Shown in pieces: positions 40,821 through 49,776 of a stretch of DNA of 64,000 nt. The position numbers and the translations under genes are program-made. Under the pieces are notes generated by a model. That model was not told where the DNA came from, did not search any database, and was given only the letters and a program-made list of their open reading frames with translations. This DNA is from a bacterium (GTDB taxonomy: Bacteria > Verrucomicrobiota > Kiritimatiellia > CAIKKV01 > CAITUY01): assembly GCA_037128595.1 (NCBI GenBank), contig JBAXWB010000027.1, positions 1-64,000 on the forward strand. Reading direction: 5' to 3'. How positions within the stretch are numbered: position 1 is the stretch's first letter; the number at the start of each line of letters is the position of its first letter.

Positions 40821-42643
40821 ACTCGGTTAATGGTCCTTTCCGCCCCCAGCAATTCGCGGACCTTCCCGGCCAGGTCTTCCTGCTTATAAGGCTTCACAAG
40901 CATATGATCAAAAACCGGATCGACGCCATATTTGATGGCGGATTCCCGATCAAACCCTGTCACATAAAGGGCTTTGATATCCGGTTTAAATCCAAGAATC
41001 TTCTTCATCAGTACCGCCCCGCTCATTCCTGGCAGCACCACGTCGGATACAATCAGATGAATCTCACGGGAGACATCGCAACAGAGCTTCAAGGCATCTG
41101 CAGGGCTCGCCACTGCTAGAACCTGATAGCCCAATTGAGCCAGAGTCCGTTGCGTGAAAAAACGAACGGAAGGATCATCTTCGACCACCAGAATCGTCTC
41201 ATGTCCGGATTTCACAGATTCCTGGCTCACCGAATCCACCAAGGCGATCTGGTCTGCGGTCCGCAAATAAATCCTAAATTCCGTACCAACCCCGACCTGG
41301 CTTTCCACCTCGATATATCCATGGCATTGCCGCACAATCCCATAAACCATGGAAAGGCCGAGCCCCGTGCCTCTGCCCCTTTCCTTCGTGGTGAAAAAAG
41401 GCTCAAAAATATGGTCCTGAACCGATGGCTCCATGCCACATCCCCCGTCTTTAATCTTCAGCATACCGTAACGTCCCGGTTCAACCGACACATGGGCCCG
41501 GCAATAGGCTTCGTCCAGGGTCACCCCAGAGGTTTGGATCTGCAAGCTCCCGCCCTTCGGCATGGCATCACGGGCATTTACCGCCAGATTAAGAATCACC
41601 TGCTCAATGCCCCCGAAATCCGCGCTGACAAATTCAGGCTCAGGGCTCATCTGAATATCAAGATGGATATCCTCCCCCAGCGTACGTTTGAGTAACAGAA
41701 CCATCCCCTCCACCGTCTCATTTAAATTGATGCGCTGGATTTGTAGACTTTGCCGCCGACCGATCGCCAGAAGCTGGGCGGTCAACTTCGCCGCCCGTTC
41801 GGCACTATTCATCGCCTCCAGAACGTCCGCTCTCGCGGGATGGCCTTCCGGCAAGGCCTCGACTGCCAAGGCGCCAAACCCGAGAATGGAGGTCAGCAGA
41901 TTGTTAAAATCATGGGCCACCCCGCCGGCCAACAGCCCTAAGGCTTCCATTTTCTGAGACTGACGAAGCTGCATTTCCCGCTCCAGCAGTAATTCCTCCG
42001 CATTTTTGCGCTCAGTAATATCCCTTAACAACAGGACGCTGCCCCCATGCCGGTTCAATACCCCTGAAATGATTTCCAGCGGAAAGGTCCGTCCGTCTTT
42101 CCGCTTGCCTGATGCCCACCCGACATGGAAACCCTCCCGCTCCAGGGCATCATAAATCTCGTGCTTGTTGCCAGCGGACTGACGCCGGTCGCCATATATC
42201 AGATCCGTCTTGCGCCCCACCACTTCATCGGGATGGTACCCGAACATCCGCAATACGGACGCACTCGTCGTCAAAATATTCCGGGCGGGATCCACCACCA
42301 GCAGGACATCGGGACTGATAGACTCAATAATATCTTCCAATTCCTCGTTTTTCATGGCCGTCTTGCGCCACCGGATATACGAATACACCAGCAGCACAAT
42401 CATCCATAACACCAGGAAGTTGATCACAAACTGGACCAACCCCGATTTTGCATGCGGCTGGAAGAATTGGGCTATTTTCTCATTGAAATTGATGAAAACC
42501 CCGACCAGGGACACCGCAAAAGCCATAATCAGGGATAGGGTCAGTGCAAACCATTCCTGTATTTCGAGGTTCAACACCCAGAATTTTTTATTTTTGCGTT
42601 TTTGTATGATCATAAGTTCAATACATCCAAATCCATTGATCAT
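40817..42643 (-). CDS. Hybrid histidine kinase with PAS and receiver domains
   Basis: This 608-residue protein has two N-terminal membrane helices (about 35-52 and 68-88), one PAS domain (ESISPDVLLVVDPARNILT through the second block), and a HisKA domain with LAGGVAHDFNNLLTSILGFG. The HATPase region has DGGCGMEPSVQDHIFEPFFTTKERGRGTGLGLSMVYGI. The C-terminal receiver has VVEDDPSVR, LIVSDVVLPGMSG and ALYVTGF. The start may be M11 (42613). It is translationally coupled to the HPr-like gene. The HDFNNLL His-box is of the HWE-adjacent HPK4 type, common with NtrC-type regulators. Confidence 0.93.
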   Translation of the reverse strand: MINGFGCIELMIIQKRKNKKFWVLNLEIQEWFALTLSLIMAFAVSLVGVFINFNEKIAQFFQPHAKSGLVQFVINFLVLWMIVLLVYSYIRWRKTAMKNEELEDIIESISPDVLLVVDPARNILTTSASVLRMFGYHPDEVVGRKTDLIYGDRRQSAGNKHEIYDALEREGFHVGWASGKRKDGRTFPLEIISGVLNRHGGSVLLLRDITERKNAEELLLEREMQLRQSQKMEALGLLAGGVAHDFNNLLTSILGFGALAVEALPEGHPARADVLEAMNSAERAAKLTAQLLAIGRRQSLQIQRINLNETVEGMVLLLKRTLGEDIHLDIQMSPEPEFVSADFGGIEQVILNLAVNARDAMPKGGSLQIQTSGVTLDEAYCRAHVSVEPGRYGMLKIKDGGCGMEPSVQDHIFEPFFTTKERGRGTGLGLSMVYGIVRQCHGYIEVESQVGVGTEFRIYLRTADQIALVDSVSQESVKSGHETILVVEDDPSVRFFTQRTLAQLGYQVLAVASPADALKLCCDVSREIHLIVSDVVLPGMSGAVLMKKILGFKPDIKALYVTGFDRESAIKYGVDPVFDHMLVKPYKQEDLAGKVRELLGAERTINRV

Positions 42644-42749
42644 AATTATATAGGTTCAGTAGCGAATGCCAGTCAATTCGCACGCTCGACATGGATTGCA
42701 TTGTACAATGAAATGGCGTATGTTCTCCGGCGAAAGACGAAACATACCC

Positions 42750-44138
42750 ATGAATACCATACCCAATCCAATCCCTCTGCCCGTTCATCCTGTCGTGGCG
42801 CTTGTCGGACGCCCCAATGTCGGGAAATCAGCCCTGTTCAACCGCATTCTCGGCCGACGCCTCGCCATTGTTCACGAAGAGTGCGGGGTGACCCGCGACC
42901 GCATTGTCGCCCGGTCGGAATGGAATGGGAAATGCTTTGATCTGGTCGACACCGGAGGACTGACCAAATTCAACCGCGCCACCAATGCCAACGTGATCGA
43001 AGCCGAAACACGCCAGCAGGCGGAAACCGCGATTGAGGATGCCACGTTGGTTATCCTCGTGGTCAATGTTGAAGATGGAATCCTCCCGATCGACAAGGAG
43101 GTTGAACGGCTGATCCACCAGAAGGGCACTCCTGCAGTGGTGGCGGTCAACAAGTGCGATAATCCCGACCGTAGCGAACTGGACGCCGCCCCGTTTGAGC
43201 GTCTGGGTTTCCCGGTATTCAGCGTATCCGCCCTGCATAATCTCGGACTTCAGGAACTGTTGGATCATGTCGCCGCCCAGCTTCCGATCACTCCGCCGGA
43301 ACCCGTTCACGAACCATTGAAAATAGCGATTGTCGGCCGGCCCAATGTGGGAAAATCCTCTTTTATCAACCGCGTCATCCGCAAACAACGCGTCATTGTT
43401 TCAGACGTCCCCGGCACCACCCGTGACAGCATTGATGTTCCGTTGATCATTGGCAGCGGGCCCACCGCACGCCATTACCTGCTTACGGATACGGCCGGGA
43501 TGCGCAAAATGGGTAAGGTGGATGGGGCCGTGGAGCGCTACAGTGTGTTCCGGGCCCAGGCCAGCATTGAACGCGCGGACGTAGTCGCCCTCGTGCTGGA
43601 CGCCACCGTCGGCCCCACGGGCCACGACAAAACCATTGCCAGCCTGATTGAAGAACATGAAAAGGGTTGCGTGGTGATCGTCAACAAATGGGATCTCATG
43701 GCCGACAAGGCCACTCAGAAGGAATACCTTACCGCCCTCTCACGCGAAGTCCCTTTCCTGCACTGGGTCCCCATCCTTTTTGTCTCGGCCAAAGAGGGGT
43801 ATAACATCCGTCAATGTCTTGATGCCATCGATCAGGTGGCAGAACAGATCCAAACCCGGATCCCGACCGGCCTGCTTAACCGCACGATCATGAAGGCCTA
43901 CGAACGGGTTCAACCCCCTGTCATTAAAAACAAGCGCTTCAAAATTTATTACGCCACCCAACTTGGCATCAAACCCATACGGATTGGCTTGTTTGTCAAT
44001 GATCCCAAGCGCCTCCCGGATACCTACCGCGAATTTCTGGTCAATTCCATGAGAAAAGCGTTCGGATTATTAGGCGCCCCCGTCATTTTCATCGCAAAAG
44101 AGCGGTCAAGAGCCCAGTTTGTGGCTAAACCCGAGTAA
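42750..44138 (+). CDS. der: Ribosome-associated GTPase Der (EngA)
   Basis: This 462-residue protein needs two GTPase domains in tandem. Domain 1 has VALVGRPNVGKSALFNRI, DTGGL and NKCD. Domain 2 has IAIVGRPNVGKSSFINRV, DTAGM and NKWDLM. The C-terminal KH-like domain has LNRTIMKAYERVQPP and KIYYATQLGIKPIRIGLFVN. Der is needed for 50S subunit assembly. The start at 42750 is chosen because the residues before it are not conserved-like, although the ribosome binding site is weak. It faces away from the kinase gene. Confidence 0.94.
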   Translation: MNTIPNPIPLPVHPVVALVGRPNVGKSALFNRILGRRLAIVHEECGVTRDRIVARSEWNGKCFDLVDTGGLTKFNRATNANVIEAETRQQAETAIEDATLVILVVNVEDGILPIDKEVERLIHQKGTPAVVAVNKCDNPDRSELDAAPFERLGFPVFSVSALHNLGLQELLDHVAAQLPITPPEPVHEPLKIAIVGRPNVGKSSFINRVIRKQRVIVSDVPGTTRDSIDVPLIIGSGPTARHYLLTDTAGMRKMGKVDGAVERYSVFRAQASIERADVVALVLDATVGPTGHDKTIASLIEEHEKGCVVIVNKWDLMADKATQKEYLTALSREVPFLHWVPILFVSAKEGYNIRQCLDAIDQVAEQIQTRIPTGLLNRTIMKAYERVQPPVIKNKRFKIYYATQLGIKPIRIGLFVNDPKRLPDTYREFLVNSMRKAFGLLGAPVIFIAKERSRAQFVAKPE

Positions 44139-44239
44139 ACTAGCTGTTGTATGATGGATGTTTTATATCCACAATGGATGGTATGCAAAACCCCATATAA
44201 TTCGCTGTTTTTCGACATTATTATTTACAGATGTAATCG

Positions 44240-44264
44240 CAACATGTTATTAATGAACATGTTG
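44240..44264. promoter_or_regulatory. Perfect 9-bp inverted repeat upstream of nrdJ
   Basis: CAACATGTT (44240-44248) and AACATGTTG (44256-44264) form an exact inverted repeat with a 7-nt AT-rich spacer. It has no T tract and is low in GC, so it looks like an operator rather than a terminator. Confidence 0.45.
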
Positions 44265-44332
44265 TGATCTTAATCAAAAAACGAAACGCTGATCAGAAAA
44301 GTCTAAAATTTTTCTTTTTTCTCATTGCGTAC

Positions 44333-44346
44333 CACAATCTGTAGTG
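44333..44346 (+). promoter_or_regulatory. Probable NrdR box 1
   Basis: CACAATCTGTAGTG matches the NrdR palindrome CACWATATATWGTG at 12 of 14 positions. It extends to a perfect TACCAC/GTGGTA palindrome at its flanks (44330-44349). Confidence 0.65.
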
Positions 44347-44374
44347 GTAACCATTGAGGCGTCGGATGTGATGG

Positions 44375-44388
44375 CGCAATATTTTGTG
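44375..44388 (+). promoter_or_regulatory. Probable NrdR box 2
   Basis: CGCAATATTTTGTG matches the NrdR consensus at 12 of 14 positions. It starts 42 bp after box 1, which is four helical turns, as expected of paired sites on one face. It lies 59 nt before the nrdJ start. Confidence 0.65.
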
Positions 44389-44446
44389 CTATCTGTTCAA
44401 TAAACATCATTTTTTTCACAAGTACAAGTTCCAGGAGAAATGCGTC

Positions 44447-47290
44447 ATGATCGAGAGTAAAGTTGATTCAGCTGAGCCGAAACGTTCGAAAGCCACCCGT
44501 TCAGTCAAAAGTAAGTCTAAACATAAGGGTCTGTCGGTGAACCGGGTGTTTGCGCCAGCAGGAACGGATCCCTACGAGGGAATTGAATGGAGCCTCCGCA
44601 AGGCCTCGATTACTGATGACAAGGGGAAGGTTATTTTCATCCAGGACAATATTGAGGTTCCCAAAGCCTGGTCGATGCTCGCCACCAACATTGTTGCCTC
44701 AAAATATTTCTATGGGGGTGTCAAAACCAAGATTCGCGAAAGCTCAGTCCGGCAACTGGTGGATCGCGTTGCCCGGACCATCGCGGATTGGGGCAAGGCG
44801 GAGGGCTATTTCGCCACCCCTGACGATGCGGAAAATTTTTATGCCGATCTCGCCTGGTTGTGCGTGAACCAATTCGGCTCATTCAATAGCCCGGTCTGGT
44901 TCAACGTCGGCCTGCACCAGGCCTACGGGGCCACCTCGGACAGCCGCTCCAGTTACTACTACAATTCCGAGGCCGATAAAATCGTCTCGTCCCGCGACAG
45001 CTACAAGCACCCCCAGGCGTCCGCCTGCTTCATCCAGTCAGTAAAAGACACCATGGAAGACATCATGCGTCTGGCCGGTACGGAGGCGATGTTGTTCAAA
45101 TACGGTTCCGGGACGGGCACGGACCTGAGCTCCCTACGCAGCAGCCGGGAAAAACTCTCCGGTGGCGGGACCCCGTCCGGCCCCTTGAGTTTCATGCGGG
45201 TCTTTGATCAGGTCGCCGCTGTCATTAAATCCGGAGGCAAAACACGCCGTGCCGCCAAAATGCAGAGTCTTAAAATCTCGCATCCGGACGTCATGGATTT
45301 CATCACCTGCAAAACCAATGAAGAGAAAAAAGCATGGGCCTTGATCGATCAGGGCTATGATGGCTCTTTCGGGGGCGAAGCCTATGAGTCCGTCATGTTC
45401 CAGAACGCCAACCTGTCCGTGCGGGTCACCGATGACTTCATGAAGGCCGTTGAGAATGACGGCGACTGGCAAACGCGCTCGGTCACCACCAACGAAGTCG
45501 TGGAAACCCTGCCCGCCAGCAAACTGATGCACCTGATGGCCGAAGGCACTCACCTGTGCGGGGATCCGGGCATGCAATACGACACGACCATCAACAAGTG
45601 GCATACCTGCATCAACAGTGGCCGCATCAATGCCAGCAATCCCTGCTCCGAGTACATGTTCATCGACGACAGTGCCTGCAACCTGGCGTCCCTGAACATC
45701 ATGAAATTCATGAAGGATGACGGCACGCTTGACGTTGAACGCTTCAGCGCCGCCGTCCGTACCTTTATCATTGCCCAGGAGATTCTGGTCGGCTGTGCCA
45801 GCTATCCGACCGAGGAGATTGCCACCAACTCCTACCGCTTCCGTCCGTTGGGCCTCGGGTATGCCAATCTCGGCGCCGTGCTGATGAGCCTCGGGCTCCC
45901 CTATGACAGTGACGAGGGGCGCGCCTTTGCCGCCGTGGTCACCGCCATCATGACGGGGAACGCCTACGCCGCGTCTGCGGAACTCGCCACCGTCAAGGGA
46001 ACCTTCGTCGAATATCCCAACAACCGTGAGCCCATGCTGAACGTGATCCGCATGCACGCCAATGCCCTGGTGGACATGGACAGCACATTGTGTCCTCCGG
46101 AACTCTACAAGGCGGCCGGGTCCATCTGGGCCAAGGTCCAGACGAACGGGGCCAAAAACGGCTTCCGTAATGCCCAGGTCACCGTCCTGGCCCCCACCGG
46201 CACGATCGGGTTCATGATGGACTGCGACACCACCGGTATTGAGCCTGATCTCGCCCTTATCAAGTACAAGCAACTGGCGGGCGGCGGGTTGATGAAGCTG
46301 GTCAACCGCACCGTGGAATCCGGTCTGCGCAAGTTGGGCTATAACGGCAGCATCGAGCGCATCCTGAAGTACATCGACGAACAGGAAACCATTGAGGGTT
46401 CACCCGACCTGAAAGACGATCACCTGCCCGTTTTTGACTGTGCTTTCAAGGCCAAGAAAGGGTCCCGCTGTATTTCCTACAAGGCGCACCTGAAAATGAT
46501 GGCGGCCGTTCAACCTTTCCTCTCCGGCGCCATCAGCAAGACCATCAACATGCCCAAGGAGGCCACCGTGGATGACATCATCCAGGCCTACATGGACGGC
46601 TGGAAAATGGGGCTCAAGGCCATCGCGATCTACCGGGATGGCTCGAAACGGACTCAACCGCTGAATACCAGCCGGTCTGATTTTGATGGCAGCGACAAGG
46701 ACACTGAGAGCAAGCCCAATGAAGGACCGAAGCCGACCCTGCGTGCCCGCATGCCGGCAACCCGCAGTTCCATCACCCATAAATTCGCCATCGCAGGGCA
46801 TGAGGGGTATATGACCGTCGGCCTCTACGAGGATGGCCGCCCCGGAGAATTGTTCATTACCATGGCCAAGGAAGGTAGCACCGTGGGCGGCATTATGAAC
46901 GCCTTCGGGACCGCCATCTCGCTGTGTCTGCAATACGGGGTACCGCTTCGCGCCCTGGTCGGGAAGTTTTCCCACAGCCGGTTTGAGCCCAGCGGGTATA
47001 CCGATAATCCGGACATTCCCATCGCCAAGTCCCTGGTGGACTACATCTTCCGCTGGTTGGAATTCACCTTCCCCGCCGGCTCCATCCCGGAACTCGGACA
47101 ATCCACAAAAAAAGCCGCCGCTTTAGCCGTGCCGCAGGAGCCTGTGGAAATGACGGATGCTGAAAAAATGCTGAGTCAGATTCAGAATCAGGAAGATTCG
47201 CCAGTCTGTGACCAGTGCGGACACATTACCACCCGTAATGGAGCCTGCTACCGCTGCCACAACTGCGGAAACTCCATGGGCTGTTCGTAA
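44447..47290 (+). CDS. nrdJ: Adenosylcobalamin-dependent ribonucleotide reductase (class II)
   Basis: This 947-residue enzyme reduces ribonucleotides with a B12 radical, with or without oxygen. Conserved elements are FNSPVWFNVGL, ASACFIQSV, FKYGSGTGTDLSSLR, NPCSEYMFIDDSACNLASLN and the loop VTVLAPTGTIGFMMDCDTTGIEPDL. The C-terminus has a zinc ribbon with CDQCG and CYRCHNCGNSMGCS. The start at 44447 follows AGGAG by 9 nt; an earlier in-frame ATG at 44384 lies inside NrdR box 2 and is unlikely. Probable NrdR boxes upstream suggest dATP/ATP-dependent repression. Confidence 0.95.
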   Translation: MIESKVDSAEPKRSKATRSVKSKSKHKGLSVNRVFAPAGTDPYEGIEWSLRKASITDDKGKVIFIQDNIEVPKAWSMLATNIVASKYFYGGVKTKIRESSVRQLVDRVARTIADWGKAEGYFATPDDAENFYADLAWLCVNQFGSFNSPVWFNVGLHQAYGATSDSRSSYYYNSEADKIVSSRDSYKHPQASACFIQSVKDTMEDIMRLAGTEAMLFKYGSGTGTDLSSLRSSREKLSGGGTPSGPLSFMRVFDQVAAVIKSGGKTRRAAKMQSLKISHPDVMDFITCKTNEEKKAWALIDQGYDGSFGGEAYESVMFQNANLSVRVTDDFMKAVENDGDWQTRSVTTNEVVETLPASKLMHLMAEGTHLCGDPGMQYDTTINKWHTCINSGRINASNPCSEYMFIDDSACNLASLNIMKFMKDDGTLDVERFSAAVRTFIIAQEILVGCASYPTEEIATNSYRFRPLGLGYANLGAVLMSLGLPYDSDEGRAFAAVVTAIMTGNAYAASAELATVKGTFVEYPNNREPMLNVIRMHANALVDMDSTLCPPELYKAAGSIWAKVQTNGAKNGFRNAQVTVLAPTGTIGFMMDCDTTGIEPDLALIKYKQLAGGGLMKLVNRTVESGLRKLGYNGSIERILKYIDEQETIEGSPDLKDDHLPVFDCAFKAKKGSRCISYKAHLKMMAAVQPFLSGAISKTINMPKEATVDDIIQAYMDGWKMGLKAIAIYRDGSKRTQPLNTSRSDFDGSDKDTESKPNEGPKPTLRARMPATRSSITHKFAIAGHEGYMTVGLYEDGRPGELFITMAKEGSTVGGIMNAFGTAISLCLQYGVPLRALVGKFSHSRFEPSGYTDNPDIPIAKSLVDYIFRWLEFTFPAGSIPELGQSTKKAAALAVPQEPVEMTDAEKMLSQIQNQEDSPVCDQCGHITTRNGACYRCHNCGNSMGCS

Positions 47291-47296
47291 GCGGAA

Positions 47297-48382
47297 TCAA
47301 CGCCCCAGCAACGGGGCAAGATGAACACGGAGTTCCCGGGCAAGATCACGCGTCTTGAGCTGGAGCACCCGTTTATCCTGCCCCGCCAACAGGGCGGCGC
47401 GCAACGCCGGTTCACGGGAGAGCCGGCCCATCATTTCGGCAATCGCCTCGAACTGCTTCTCATGGACCAATACGCCTGCCCCGCCGAGGGTTTCGGGCAC
47501 CGCACAGGCCGCATAGGCCAGCACCGGAACCCGGTGGACCAGACTCTCAACGAGGGGGATGCAGAACCCCTCATGCTCACTCATGCAGAGGAAGACCTGC
47601 GCACTCCGGTAGCAGGCATTCAGCTGGGCCTGGGGAATCGAGCCGGTAAACACAACATTCTCCAGTTTAAGATCCCGGGCCATCGTCACCAGCAGACGAT
47701 GATAGCGCTCGGTCCCCGCAAATGAGCCGGCCAGGATCAGGCGTGAATGGGGTTCCACTCCCTTCTGGAAATAGGCAAACGCCGACATCACATCCTCAAT
47801 TTTCTTATTCGGAGCACAGCGGCCGACAAACAAGATATTCACTTTGCCATCGCCGAACTGGCGCACGACCGACCGATCCGGCGTGCCGCCCAACTTCCCG
47901 AAATCCAGCATCAGGGGGAAGACCGCCGCAGGGGGATACCCCCAGGCGGTGAGTTCGCTGGCATTAAAGGCGCTGTCCGCTAAATTGACGGTCGCCACCC
48001 CGGCCAGTCCGGCCGCCTGCTTCCGGCCCCGTGCCAGATCGGCGGCCGTGGACGGTTGAACCAGCTGATAATAGTCAGGCGGCGTAATATTGTGATAAAG
48101 GATCGCTTTTTTAACAGGCAAGTCACGGAAAAGGTCATTGGCCTGAGACCCGATGGAAAGATGCAGCAATACCACATCCCCTGGCTGGCTCCCCTGTCGT
48201 AACTCATTAAGATCGGAGGCCTCAGCCCGTAATTCAGGGAGAATCCGGCGCTGCTCACAATAAATTTTGGAGTCAAAGCCCCAGTCCCGGAACAAGTCGC
48301 GCATCACCAGCGCTTCATTACTGATGGCATCGCCCCGGCTGAATCCCGCTACTAATTGATGTATCGCGGCCATGGATTTCAC
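47297..48382 (-). CDS. Glycosyltransferase, GT4 family
   Basis: This 361-residue GT-B enzyme has VNILFVGRCAPNKKIEDVMSAF, RLILAGSFAGTERYH, ENVVFTGSIPQAQLNACYRSAQVFLCMSEHEGFCIPLVESL and PVLAYAACAVPETLGGAG. These are the donor-binding and EX7E parts of family 4. The N-terminal acceptor half contains LHLSIGSQANDLF and ILYHNITPPDYY. It transfers a sugar to an unknown acceptor, probably a cell-surface glycan. The start overlaps the TPR gene end by 4 nt. It converges on nrdJ with only 6 nt between. Confidence 0.88.
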   Translation of the reverse strand: MKSMAAIHQLVAGFSRGDAISNEALVMRDLFRDWGFDSKIYCEQRRILPELRAEASDLNELRQGSQPGDVVLLHLSIGSQANDLFRDLPVKKAILYHNITPPDYYQLVQPSTAADLARGRKQAAGLAGVATVNLADSAFNASELTAWGYPPAAVFPLMLDFGKLGGTPDRSVVRQFGDGKVNILFVGRCAPNKKIEDVMSAFAYFQKGVEPHSRLILAGSFAGTERYHRLLVTMARDLKLENVVFTGSIPQAQLNACYRSAQVFLCMSEHEGFCIPLVESLVHRVPVLAYAACAVPETLGGAGVLVHEKQFEAIAEMMGRLSREPALRAALLAGQDKRVLQLKTRDLARELRVHLAPLLGR

Positions 48383-49629
48383 CGTTTCTTTGAGGCTTTT
48401 CGTGCAGCACGAAGATGCTCCACAATCGCCGGATCATCGCCTAGTTTCTTTAACGCCTGGATCAGGGTCTTTTCGGCCGTGCGATAATCACCTTGTTTAT
48501 ACTGGATCCATCCCAGCGTATCCAGATAGGCCCCATTGTCAGGCTCCTGCACCAGGGCCTTCTTAATGTAGCTTCCCGCCTTGTCAAGGTTGACGCCCCG
48601 CTCGGCCCACATATAGGCCAGGTAGTTCAAGGCCTCAGAAGACTCTGGATTGGCGGCGAGATAGCGGAGCAGATACCGTTCCCCGTCCTCCCATCGCCCG
48701 ACCCGCTCGCAGGTATTGCCATACCAGAAGTAAAAGAGCGGTTGCAACTGAGTCGCGAGGGAGGCATTTCCCTCAACTCGGCGGGCCACGTCATCAAATT
48801 GCTTTACGGCCTCGCCATATTGATCCGCTTGCATGGAGAGTAACGCCATCACCACCCGGAGTCGCAGATCTTCAGGATGGGCTTTCAGGAGCACCCCGAA
48901 CTCCGCCAGGGCTTTGCGCTCCTGCCCCACCGCCACATAACATCGGGCCAGAGCCTCACGCACCGCATCATGGCCGGATTTGTAAGCCAGGACCTGCTCA
49001 AAGAACGGAATGGCCCCGGGGACATCCTGCCCCGAAACGAAAAGATACCCAACCGCCTCACAGAATTCGATCAGGGGTTGCGGATCCTTCACCTGGCGCA
49101 AGCCATCCAGGACAACCCCCATCGCCTTGCGGGAGTCGCCCGCCATGGCCCGAAGAGTGCCTAGCCGGATGTACCCGTCAGGACGTTCAGGCGCCAGGCG
49201 GATGGCCGCTTGAAACTGCCGGACCGCCTCCTTCGGATTGCCCTGGGCCTGATAGACAGACCCTGACAGCAACCGAATTTCGACCACATCTGGATGAGCG
49301 CGTTCAAGCGAGTTCAGGACCGAAACCGCCCCCGTGTAATCCTTCCTCCCGATGTAATCGGCCACCACCTTGAGGTTAAGGGGGATGTGAGCGGGATCAA
49401 GCGCGGCCGCCTGCTTAAAATGAAAAAAAGCCGATTGCCCAGCTCCTAACGAGGCCTCTGCGATCAGGCCCTGGCTATAATGAGCCAACGCCTCGCCCAG
49501 GTTCGCATCAGCCGCTGATAAAGAAAGGGCTGAACCGGAACTGGCCAAACGAGGCGTCTGTTGGAACGTACTGCAACCGGCAATTACAAAGAGTGGAGCC
49601 AGCGCGAGCCATTGTGTAACTGCTCGCAT
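48379..49629 (-). CDS. TPR-repeat lipoprotein
   Basis: This 416-residue protein has a lipobox (VIAGC) at about residue 19. It contains about ten helical repeats of TPR type (AVSVLNSLERAHPDVVEIRLLSGSVYQAQGNPKEAVRQF, APERPDGYIRLGTLRAMAGDSRKAM, NGAYLDTLGWIQYKQGDYRTAEKTLIQAL). Such lipoproteins are often scaffolds for outer-membrane secretion or polysaccharide synthesis. The glycosyltransferase follows with a 4-nt overlap, which supports a surface-glycan role. A tiny ribosomal-protein gene lies 16 nt upstream on the same strand. Confidence 0.8.
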   Translation of the reverse strand: MRAVTQWLALAPLFVIAGCSTFQQTPRLASSGSALSLSAADANLGEALAHYSQGLIAEASLGAGQSAFFHFKQAAALDPAHIPLNLKVVADYIGRKDYTGAVSVLNSLERAHPDVVEIRLLSGSVYQAQGNPKEAVRQFQAAIRLAPERPDGYIRLGTLRAMAGDSRKAMGVVLDGLRQVKDPQPLIEFCEAVGYLFVSGQDVPGAIPFFEQVLAYKSGHDAVREALARCYVAVGQERKALAEFGVLLKAHPEDLRLRVVMALLSMQADQYGEAVKQFDDVARRVEGNASLATQLQPLFYFWYGNTCERVGRWEDGERYLLRYLAANPESSEALNYLAYMWAERGVNLDKAGSYIKKALVQEPDNGAYLDTLGWIQYKQGDYRTAEKTLIQALKKLGDDPAIVEHLRAARKASKKR

Positions 49630-49645
49630 GATCCCATTCCCTGCC

Positions 49646-49735
49646 TTACTTGTTCTTATGCCGCAGGGCCTTCATGCGTTTCTTGTATTTGTGCTTCGAC
49701 ATTTTAGACCGGCGTTTTTTCTTGATAGAACCCAC
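49646..49735 (-). CDS. Ribosomal protein bS22-like, AURKAIP1/COX24 domain
   Basis: This 29-codon gene starts with GTG at 49735, and an AAAGGAG site lies 7 nt upstream. The product begins GSIKKKRRSKMSKHKYKKRM and ends KALRHKNK. This resembles mycobacterial bS22, and the AURKAIP1/COX24 domain of mitochondrial mS38, in its KKRR-MSK-K-KR pattern. Such peptides lie at the interface between the two ribosomal subunits. It is too small for most gene callers. It precedes the TPR gene by 16 nt and is likely in the same transcript. Confidence 0.82.
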   Translation of the reverse strand: MGSIKKKRRSKMSKHKYKKRMKALRHKNK

Positions 49736-49776
49736 AGTATGCTCCTTTACGTTAACCAACTACTTAAATTTGAAGT

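Noticed and set aside
44139-44446. Cobalamin riboswitch before nrdJ
   Set aside because: A B12-dependent enzyme made this worth checking, but no B12-box-like sequence or matching fold is visible; the NrdR boxes explain the region better.
45134-46273. A 379-codon reverse frame inside nrdJ
   Set aside because: It is entirely antisense to the conserved nrdJ core and has no motif.
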